Part shown: positions 15,246 to 20,238 of the stretch, piece after piece
Layout of the letters: each line of letters opens with the position of its first letter
Numbering within the stretch: the first letter of the stretch is position 1
NCBI RefSeq assembly: GCF_046536515.1
Contig: NZ_JAWDMQ010000026.1
Location: 1-20,238 of the forward strand
Length of the DNA: 20,238 bases
Reading direction: 5' to 3'
From: Caldisphaera sp046536515
GTDB lineage: Archaea; Thermoproteota; Thermoprotei_A; Sulfolobales; Acidilobaceae
The notes under the pieces: generated by a model
What the model was told of the DNA's origin: nothing
The model's input: only the letters and a program-made list of their open reading frames with translations
Database searches by the model: none
Position numbers and translations under genes: made by a program

Positions 15246-15647
15246 ATGTCTGCAGTTTTGGGTTTGAGGGTATCTGATGTAATGAAAAAGCCTGTTACCG
15301 TATCTCCAAACATAACAATAATTGAAGTTGCAAAAATTATGTACAACAATAAAATAGGTAGTGTTGTTGTTGTATCGCCTGATGATAAGGTTATAGGGAT
15401 TTTTACCGAAAGAGATTTGACAAGAGTAGTTGCTGAAAATTGTGTACTGAACAAAAATATTGGAGATGTAATGACAAGGAATCCTGTTTTAATAAAATAC
15501 ACAGAAGGATTAAGCAAGGCAATTTCTTTAATGTATGAAAAAAATATTAGGCATTTACCTGTTGTCGATGAAGAAGGAAGAATTAAAGGAATAATTTCTA
15601 CAAGAGATTTAACTGGTATATTAAATAAGTTAACATCTTTAGAATAA
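15246..15647 (+). CDS. CBS-domain pair protein (second of two)
   Basis: The protein has 133 residues and is a single Bateman module of two CBS domains (about 8-66 and 72-130). The motifs are IGSVVVVSPDDKVIGIFTERDL in domain one (residues 37-58) and NIRHLPVVDEEGRIKGIIST in domain two. The sequence is clearly paralogous to the CBS protein at 9444-9854. Such stand-alone pairs usually bind adenine nucleotides and regulate a separate partner, which the context does not identify. Start ATG 15246 has GAGGCG six bases upstream; CATTTATATTTC near 15208-15218 may be the TATA box. It is divergent from P1 and convergent with tRNA-Arg. Confidence 0.9.
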   Translation: MSAVLGLRVSDVMKKPVTVSPNITIIEVAKIMYNNKIGSVVVVSPDDKVIGIFTERDLTRVVAENCVLNKNIGDVMTRNPVLIKYTEGLSKAISLMYEKNIRHLPVVDEEGRIKGIISTRDLTGILNKLTSLE

Positions 15648-15747
15648 ACTAATTCATTTTGATCTTAATTAAATTTTAAAAATAAGATTAATATTTATTT
15701 AATATTTAATGAGAAATAATTAGATCTTATATAAGTTGTTTTAAGTG

Positions 15748-15825
15748 TGGCGGACCCGGGGGGATTTGAACCCCCGACATTCGGCTTAGAGGGCCGACGC
15801 TCTATCCTGGCTGAGCCACGGGTCC
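15748..15825 (-). tRNA. tRNA-Arg (anticodon UCU) with C at position 33
   Basis: The cloverleaf is complete. Acceptor GGACCCG pairs with CGGGTCC. The D arm is GCTC/GAGC with a GG-containing loop, and the anticodon stem is TCGGC/GCCGA. A five-base variable loop, the T arm GGGGG-TTCAAAT-CCCCC, discriminator G73 and an encoded CCA complete it. The seven-base anticodon loop reads CCTCTAA, giving anticodon TCT (plus-strand 15788-15790) for AGA codons. Position 33 is C rather than the nearly universal U. There is no intron. Discriminator and acceptor stem match crenarchaeal tRNA-Arg. A TATA-like GTTTTAAAAAG lies upstream on the minus strand near 15880-15890. Confidence 0.93.
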
Positions 15826-16017
15826 TCATGGCCCGCCTATTTCTAGGCTCAAGGCGTTTTGGACCCTTCGCCTCTCTTTTTAAAACTAGAATAAATTTGG
15901 TTATATGCTTTTCTTTTCTCAGTTTTAGTTTTTCTCTTAATAATCTTTTTTAATATTAATTGGGTTTAAGAAATCGAACCCCATTATGTATATTGATAGC
16001 TTATACAAGATTTTTAT

Positions 16018-16056
16018 CTGACCTCCTCCCCGCCCTGAAGGGCGAGGTTTGTTGTT
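16018..16056 (+). mobile_element. GC-rich palindromic element (solo IS605-like end), right copy
   Basis: The 39-bp sequence begins CTGACCTCCTCCCCGCCCT and ends GCGAGGTTTGTTGTT. Its core CGCCCT-GA-AGGGCG is a perfect stem. It matches the inverted copy at 1287-1327 apart from two bases in the loop region. It lies in the L1 upstream region, about 60 bp before the TATA box, and has no coding capacity. Confidence 0.6.
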
Positions 16057-16117
16057 TCTTTATCATAAGGCAATGTATTCCATTGCAATAGCAACTAGTT
16101 TGCAATTGAACGAAAGG

Positions 16118-16127
16118 GCTTAAAAAT
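16118..16127 (+). promoter_or_regulatory. TATA promoter of the L1-L10 operon
   Basis: GCTTAAAAAT is preceded by a purine-rich BRE-like CGAAAG, about 58 bp before the L1 start. The predicted transcript begins near 16150 with a leader of roughly 26 nt. Confidence 0.5.
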
Positions 16128-16175
16128 GCAGAAATATGTTAGAGATGTAGGAACGAGAAGAAAATAACAGGGTGC

Positions 16176-16826
16176 ATGGAATTGCCTTTAGATAATGAGA
16201 TAATAAAAGGTGCAGTTGATAAGGCTAAAACGCTTGGGAAGCAGAGAAAGTTCAAACAAAGTATCGAGCTTATAATAGCATTGAAAGACATAAATATGAA
16301 AAGCAACGAAGGTAAATTTAGGGAAGTTGTTTATTTACCATATTCTCCAACAAAAGAGCCCAATATATGTGTTGTTGCTTCAGGAGATCTATTGCTTGAG
16401 GCAAAGAAATTAGGTCTAAGAACCATTTCTAGAGAAGAATTAAATGCTATGAAAGGTAATAAAAAATCAACAAGAGCTGTAGGTAGTAGCTGTGATTGGA
16501 TTTTAGTTTCATCAGATTTAATGGGTTTAGTTGGCAGTATTTTAGGTCCTGCACTCGGTCCGAGGGGTAAAGTTCCTATAGCCATTTCTCCGAAAGCAAA
16601 TATAACTGATATAGTTAACAACTACAAAAGGGCTGTATGGGCAAGGATAAGAAACGAACCACAAGTTCAATGTAGAGTTGGAACTGAAGATATGAAAAAT
16701 GAAGAATTAATTGAAAATATTAATGCTGTATTTAACACAGTTGAATCGAAGATAGGAGCAGCTAAAATTGCGAAAGTCTATGTAAAGAAAACTATGGGAA
16801 TCCCTGTTGAAATAGCGTTAAGGTGA
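16176..16826 (+). CDS. rpl1: 50S ribosomal protein uL1
   Basis: This is the L1-stalk protein that helps release deacylated tRNA and in several archaea represses its own mRNA. The 216 residues show the family core: RKFKQSIELIIALKDINMK (24-42), LMGLVGSILGPALGPRGK (115-132) and the final domain-I segment with AKIAKVYVKKTMGIPVEI. ATG 16176 has GGTG only one base away, so TTG 16182 (MPLDNE), at normal spacing from GGTG, may be the true start. The gene overlaps the frame of uL10 by 4 bp and drives a probable operon of L1, L10 and the following unknown gene. Confidence 0.95.
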   Translation: MELPLDNEIIKGAVDKAKTLGKQRKFKQSIELIIALKDINMKSNEGKFREVVYLPYSPTKEPNICVVASGDLLLEAKKLGLRTISREELNAMKGNKKSTRAVGSSCDWILVSSDLMGLVGSILGPALGPRGKVPIAISPKANITDIVNNYKRAVWARIRNEPQVQCRVGTEDMKNEELIENINAVFNTVESKIGAAKIAKVYVKKTMGIPVEIALR

Positions 16827-16831
16827 TATCA

Positions 16832-17854
16832 ATGTCTATGTTAGTTCAGAAAAAAGGAAGAAAAGAACCACCTGAAAGCAAGAAAAGAGAGTTGGAAGAG
16901 CTTGTTAATTTAATTAAAAGCAAAAAGTATGTAATATTTGCAGATCTAGAATCTATGCCTACAAAACAATTACAATTAATTAAAAAAGAACTGAGAAGCG
17001 AGTCTATATTTAAGGTTTCAAAGAAAAGATTAATACTGATGGCTTTAGAAAAAGTAGGATTAGAAAAAGAGAAGGTTGAACCGTATCTAAAAAATGGCGT
17101 TCTAATAATTTTGACTGACACAAATCCGTTTAAAATATCTATAAAAATAGATAAGTTGAGAATACCAGCTCCAGCTAAAGCAGGTCAACCATCACCAAAG
17201 GAAATAGTGGTGCCAGAGGGAGATACAGGTATTAGGCCTGGTCCTATGGTAAGTGTTTTTGGAAAACTTAAGATACCTTATGAAGTTAGAAAAGGAACTA
17301 TCTATATAAAGAGCGATACTGTTGTTGCCAAAAAAGGTGATATAATATCACAAGAATTAGCAAGCCTTTTACAGCAACTCGGAATACAACCATTTGAAAT
17401 AGTGCTTAATTTAATATTAGCATGGGACGGAAAGACTATAATACCAAAAGATGTGTTGCATGTAGATTTAGAATCGCTTAAGTCAGATCTAATTACTGCC
17501 GAAAAAGAAGCTATAGGGTTAGCAACAGAAGCCGCATATCTAGACGTACCTGAAGCCTTGAATTCAATATTAATTACTGCCGAAAAAGAAGCTATAGGGT
17601 TAATCCAGGAATCAGGACTTACATTGGACAAAGAGACAGCGGAGCTTACATTACAAAAGGCATATGCAGAAGAAGAGGCAGTATCATCTTCATTAGGGGA
17701 TAAAGCTAAAGAATTAGGAATAGAAGTTACAAGACCTACAGTTCAGCAGAAAACTCAAGAAGTAAAAGAAGAAAAGAAGAAAGAAGAAAAGAAAGAGGAA
17801 GAAAACAAAGAAGTAGACGTTGGAGAAGGCCTAAGCGGATTATTTGGAATGTAA
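16832..17854 (+). CDS. rplP0: 50S ribosomal stalk-base protein uL10 (P0)
   Basis: This protein anchors P1 dimers to the ribosome. From ATG 16832 (340 residues; GGTGA five bases upstream) it has an N-terminal rRNA-binding L10 domain, the archaeal insertion around LRIPAPAKAGQPSP and GDTGIRPGPM, a helical spine carrying P1-binding segments, then a Lys/Glu-rich linker and the factor-binding tail ending LSGLFGM. The spine contains an internal duplication: LITAEKEAIGL occurs twice, 27 residues apart, encoded by a perfect 32-bp repeat. The tail is nearly identical in DNA to that of P1. It follows uL1 and precedes an unknown gene by 2 bp. Confidence 0.96.
   Translation: MSMLVQKKGRKEPPESKKRELEELVNLIKSKKYVIFADLESMPTKQLQLIKKELRSESIFKVSKKRLILMALEKVGLEKEKVEPYLKNGVLIILTDTNPFKISIKIDKLRIPAPAKAGQPSPKEIVVPEGDTGIRPGPMVSVFGKLKIPYEVRKGTIYIKSDTVVAKKGDIISQELASLLQQLGIQPFEIVLNLILAWDGKTIIPKDVLHVDLESLKSDLITAEKEAIGLATEAAYLDVPEALNSILITAEKEAIGLIQESGLTLDKETAELTLQKAYAEEEAVSSSLGDKAKELGIEVTRPTVQQKTQEVKEEKKKEEKKEEENKEVDVGEGLSGLFGM
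17490..17521 (+). repeat. 32-bp direct repeat in uL10, copy 1
   Basis: Identical to 17571-17602, offset 81 bp (27 codons), in frame within the P1-binding spine. Perfect identity at the DNA level points to recent duplication or conversion. Confidence 0.9.
17571..17602 (+). repeat. 32-bp direct repeat in uL10, copy 2
   Basis: Second copy of the in-frame repeat at 17490-17521. Matching stops at both edges: C versus T just before the repeat, and G versus A just after. Confidence 0.9.
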
Positions 17855-17856
17855 AC

Positions 17857-18261
17857 ATGAGTATTAAAGAACAATATTACAATTTTATATGGGATTGCGT
17901 GAGAAATGGATTAAATAATGACGGAATAATTTCTTTGAAAAGATATGATCAAATATTAAATAATTTTTTAAAAACATATAGAAGTTTTTTAGATATGCCT
18001 ATATATATTAGATTTTATTTAATAGTTCAGTCTTTCGTTTTTACAACAATGGATCAAATAATTGATATTTTAATAAATGAAAATAATATTAAGGACATGG
18101 AAGGCTATTTTCAGGAATTATTAGGTTTGTTCAATGATTTGAGAAGAGATGTTGTCCAAGAGGGTAGAGAATATAATGTTTATGATTATAATTATAAAAA
18201 GACATTAATTTTAATAGATATTATAAAAAGCGTTGTTGAAAGATTGATTAAAAATGTCTAA
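17857..18261 (+). CDS. Unrecognised helical protein after uL10
   Basis: The protein has 134 residues and appears nearly all helical, with aromatic-rich segments (QYYNFIWDCVRNGL, FLKTYRSFLDMPIYIRFYLI, FVFTTMDQIIDILI) and no signal peptide or clear membrane span. No family is recognised. ATG 17857 begins two bases after the uL10 stop, with the uL10 end supplying a GGA ribosome site, so it is likely translated by coupling with P0. Position in a ribosomal transcript suggests a translation-linked role, but that is inference from context only. Confidence 0.6.
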   Translation: MSIKEQYYNFIWDCVRNGLNNDGIISLKRYDQILNNFLKTYRSFLDMPIYIRFYLIVQSFVFTTMDQIIDILINENNIKDMEGYFQELLGLFNDLRRDVVQEGREYNVYDYNYKKTLILIDIIKSVVERLIKNV

Positions 18262-18316
18262 AAAATAATATTTTATATATTTAATATACTAAAAGAGAAT
18301 AAATATAAGTTTTAAT

Positions 18317-18326
18317 CTGTATACAA
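18317..18326. promoter_or_regulatory. Candidate operator overlapping the GntR gene transcript start
   Basis: CTGTATACAA is a near-palindrome with the GT-n-AC core used by GntR/FCD proteins. It lies about 20 bp after a TATA-like AAATATAAG (18301-18309) and 16 bp before the start codon, where a bound dimer would block initiation, consistent with autorepression. Confidence 0.4.
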
Positions 18327-18342
18327 AATAGGGGAAGCAAAG

Positions 18343-19011
18343 ATGTCAGAAATAGATTCAGATAAGCAATCTAAATATTCTGATATAGTATATGAACTAT
18401 TAAAAAAGGATATTTTGAATAGAAGGTTTGAACCTAAGGATAAGCTAAGCGAAACAGCCTTAGCAAAACTCTATAATGTTAGCAGGACTCCTATAAGAGA
18501 AGCCTTACATAAACTCGAAAAAGAAGGTTTGGTAGTTAAATTATCAGATGGTTATCATGTAAACTTTTTAACCAAAGAACAGATATTGAAGCTCTTTGAG
18601 GTTAGATCTATATTGGAAGGATTAGCCGCCGAAAAAGCGGCATTAAATAGAGATCCAAAACTTTTAAAGAAGCTAAGAGATGCAGCCGAAGAATTTAGGA
18701 AAATAAGTAAAAACGATCCATTAGCGGCGGCAATTGCAAACAGTGCCTTTCACGATATAGTTGCCGATCTTAGTGGTAATGAATATCTTAGAGATATATT
18801 AAAAGACATAAGAAATAAGCTAGCAATAGTTAGGGTGGACTTATTTGCATCAGCAAACAGGGTTGATCAAGAAATAGAAGAGCACTGGAAAATATATCAA
18901 GCAATAGAGAAAGGAGATCCTCAAGAAGCTAAAAAAGCCGCACTAGAGCATCAAAACAATTTAATAGAATTTATTAAATCAAAGAAAATGGTGGGTGGCT
19001 TATTAATATAA
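18343..19011 (+). CDS. GntR-family transcriptional regulator, FadR/FCD subfamily
   Basis: The protein has 222 residues. The N-terminal winged helix-turn-helix (about 12-75) has the GntR signature KLSETALAKLYNVSRTPIRE (34-53) with EALHKLEKEGLV following. The C-terminal helical FCD ligand domain (about 78-212) retains probable metal or ligand residues Asn133, His137 (NSAFH), His181 and His203. These regulators usually repress genes of sugar-acid, organic-acid or amino-acid use. The type is common in bacteria and much less so in Crenarchaeota, so ancient transfer is plausible, although codon use looks native. A GTATAC palindrome overlaps its promoter. Its target is unknown; trxB follows 58 bp later but has its own TATA-like box. 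Confidence 0.9.
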   Translation: MSEIDSDKQSKYSDIVYELLKKDILNRRFEPKDKLSETALAKLYNVSRTPIREALHKLEKEGLVVKLSDGYHVNFLTKEQILKLFEVRSILEGLAAEKAALNRDPKLLKKLRDAAEEFRKISKNDPLAAAIANSAFHDIVADLSGNEYLRDILKDIRNKLAIVRVDLFASANRVDQEIEEHWKIYQAIEKGDPQEAKKAALEHQNNLIEFIKSKKMVGGLLI

Positions 19012-19069
19012 ATTTTTAATACTATAGCTTAAAAGCACTTAACTAATATTATATTTTGGTGAAGATATT

Positions 19070-20050
19070 ATGTCATTAAGACTTGGAACTAAGATACCAA
19101 GACCCCCAAAAGGAGAGCATTACGATACATTAATAGTAGGAGGAGGACCAGCTGGCTTTTCAGCAGCGATTTATGCTTCTAGGTTTTTGTTAAAGTCAGT
19201 AGTAGTGTCTGAAGATATTGGAGGACAATTAAATTTAACAGATGTTGTAGATGATTATCCAGGAACCTTGTCAATTAAAGCATCAGAACTTGTATCGAGA
19301 TTTAGAGATCATGCAGAGAAACTGTTTAAGGTGCCAGTATACGAATTTATTTCAGTAAAGAAATTTGATAAAATTGAAGACGAATTTCATGTAGTAGGAA
19401 GCAATGGTTTAGACGTTTATGCTAAAACAATAATATTGGCAGTTGGGTCAAAGAGAAGAAAACTAAACATACCAGGTGAAGATACTTTTACTGGCAAAGG
19501 TGTAAGCTACTGTAGTATATGCGATGCTCCATTATACAAAGGGAAAGATAGTGTTATAGTGGTAGGAGGAGGAGATGCAGCTTTAGAGGGGGCACTTCTA
19601 TTGAGCGGTTATGTTAAAAAAGTCTACTTAGTTCACAGAAGAGATCAATTTAGAGCTAAGCCTTTTTATGTGAACCAAGTATTGAATAGGAAAAACATAG
19701 AGATACTGTATAATAGCTTTGTAACTCAAATAAAAGGAGATAATTTTGTTAAAAGTGCTGTAGTATTAAATAAAGACGGAAAAGAAAAGGAAATTGATAT
19801 AGATGGTATTTTTATTGAGATTGGGTTTGAACCTCCTAAAGATTGGTATCAATCTTTAGGGCTTGAAACAGATGAAGCGGGTTATATAAAAGTAGATGAT
19901 TGGATGAGAACTAATATACAAGGGGTTTTTGCTGCGGGAGATGCAACAAGTAAATGGAAGGGGTTTAGACAAATAGTAACAGCAGCAGCATCTGGATCTA
20001 TAGCCGCCTACAGCGCTTATACTTACTTGACTGAAAAATCTTCAAGGTAG
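19070..20050 (+). CDS. trxB: Thioredoxin reductase (NAD(P)H-dependent flavoprotein)
   Basis: This 326-residue low-molecular-weight thioredoxin reductase passes electrons from NAD(P)H through FAD and a disulfide to thioredoxin-like proteins. Visible motifs are the FAD-binding VGGGPAGFSAA (23-33), the redox-active CSIC (Cys148, Cys151) in the nucleotide domain, the NAD(P) loop VGGGDAALEGA (165-175), the HRRDQFRA segment (189-196) usual in NADPH-using members, and the second FAD motif GVFAAGDAT (285-293). Start ATG 19070 has GGTGA upstream, and GCTTAAAAG near 19027-19035 may be its TATA box. No thioredoxin gene is seen in the window. Confidence 0.95.
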   Translation: MSLRLGTKIPRPPKGEHYDTLIVGGGPAGFSAAIYASRFLLKSVVVSEDIGGQLNLTDVVDDYPGTLSIKASELVSRFRDHAEKLFKVPVYEFISVKKFDKIEDEFHVVGSNGLDVYAKTIILAVGSKRRKLNIPGEDTFTGKGVSYCSICDAPLYKGKDSVIVVGGGDAALEGALLLSGYVKKVYLVHRRDQFRAKPFYVNQVLNRKNIEILYNSFVTQIKGDNFVKSAVVLNKDGKEKEIDIDGIFIEIGFEPPKDWYQSLGLETDEAGYIKVDDWMRTNIQGVFAAGDATSKWKGFRQIVTAAASGSIAAYSAYTYLTEKSSR

Positions 20051-20112
20051 CTGAGCCCCCTACCTAAAGGTTGGAAGTTCTAGCCTCACTAGATGTCTTT
20101 CACCAATCAAGC
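20051..20112. other. GC-richer stretch between trxB and the right repeat arm
   Basis: Sixty-two bases at about 50% GC, including GAGCCCCCTACC and CTAG-CCTCA-CTAG. The composition resembles the repeat arm, not the host, so the right-hand element probably extends to the trxB stop. The left arm lacks this stretch. Confidence 0.4.
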
Positions 20113-20233
20113 ACCGTTTGTCCCTACACTTTCATTTCAATCATTTTATCTTCAATCATGATCAAGTGTAGGGACTTAGCCCTCAACCACCCACTTGTGG
20201 TAGGTGGGTCATGGGACTCCTTCGACCCCAACG
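20113..20233 (-). repeat. Right arm of 121-bp terminal inverted repeat
   Basis: Reverse complement of 1-121 with one mismatch (20122 against 112). The same three nested hairpins are present. The five bases 20234-20238 (GCACG) continue past the left arm's end, so the repeat may extend outside the window. Confidence 0.85.
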
Positions 20234-20238
20234 GCACG

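Larger units (their letters stand above)
15826..16175. other. Gene-free spacer between tRNA-Arg and the L1 gene
   Basis: The spacer contains the tRNA 5' leader (GC-rich to about 15876), AT-rich DNA, a GC-rich palindromic element at 16018-16056, and the L1 promoter at 16118-16127. No credible open frame or further RNA gene was seen. Confidence 0.6.

Noticed and set aside
15747..15953. Plus-strand frame starting MADPGGFEPPTFG
   Set aside because: This is a well-known false protein produced by reading across the antisense of a tRNA gene.
15961..15982. GGGTTTAAGAAATCGAACCC as a tRNA T-arm remnant
   Set aside because: The loop length and TTC-A position do not fit a T arm, and no other tRNA part is nearby.

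Overview
The window looks like thermophilic Crenarchaeota (Thermoproteota) DNA. It is AT-rich (roughly 30% GC by eye) and carries archaeal-only or archaeal-type genes: ribosomal proteins eS17, uL11, uL1, uL10/P0 and the P1-type stalk protein, a geranylgeranyl-reductase-family enzyme, archaeal AlaRS and a GAPOR-type tungstoenzyme. Start sites have GGTGA/GGAGG Shine-Dalgarno sequences, and GTG and TTG starts are frequent. A Caldisphaera/Acidilobales-like organism would fit, but that is a guess from gene content and composition. The two ends are a 121-bp inverted repeat with one mismatch, which suggests a contig or segment bounded by copies of a multicopy element.

Layout. 1-1327: end repeat, then a minus-strand pair of eS17 followed by a MoaD/Urm1-like domain fused to a purine-type phosphoribosyltransferase, then a small GC-rich palindromic element. 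1371-2158: a DUF4870-like membrane protein and a gene-poor AT-rich stretch holding a perfect hairpin and a strong candidate C/D-box sRNA. 2159-5954: geranylgeranyl-reductase-family protein, a convergent UbiA/MenA-like prenyltransferase, and CysRS. 6000-8861: a cysteine-containing small protein with Hsp20, an unrecognised small protein, a GC-rich decayed insertion, a ribbon-helix-helix protein, and a two-helix membrane protein coupled to uL11. 8858-17854: the genes for the ribosomal stalk and L1 arm (uL11, P1/L12, uL1, uL10), which are normally one operon in archaea. Here they sit in three blocks with two CBS-domain genes, GAPOR, alaS and a tRNA-Arg between them. 17857-20050: an unrecognised protein directly after uL10, a GntR/FCD regulator with a possible autoregulatory operator, and thioredoxin reductase. 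The right end repeat closes the window.

Main themes are translation (four stalk/arm ribosomal proteins, eS17, AlaRS, CysRS, tRNA-Arg and a putative 16S methylation guide), isoprenoid or quinone chemistry, redox and central metabolism (GAPOR, TrxR), and small decayed mobile-element pieces. The least ordinary items are the in-frame Ubl-Gly-Gly-phosphoribosyltransferase fusion, a C/D sRNA whose guide matches the 16S rRNA 530 loop, a tRNA-Arg(UCU) with C instead of U at position 33, and the dispersed stalk operon with shared leader and tail sequences. No CRISPR array, cas gene, known defence system or intact transposase was found.
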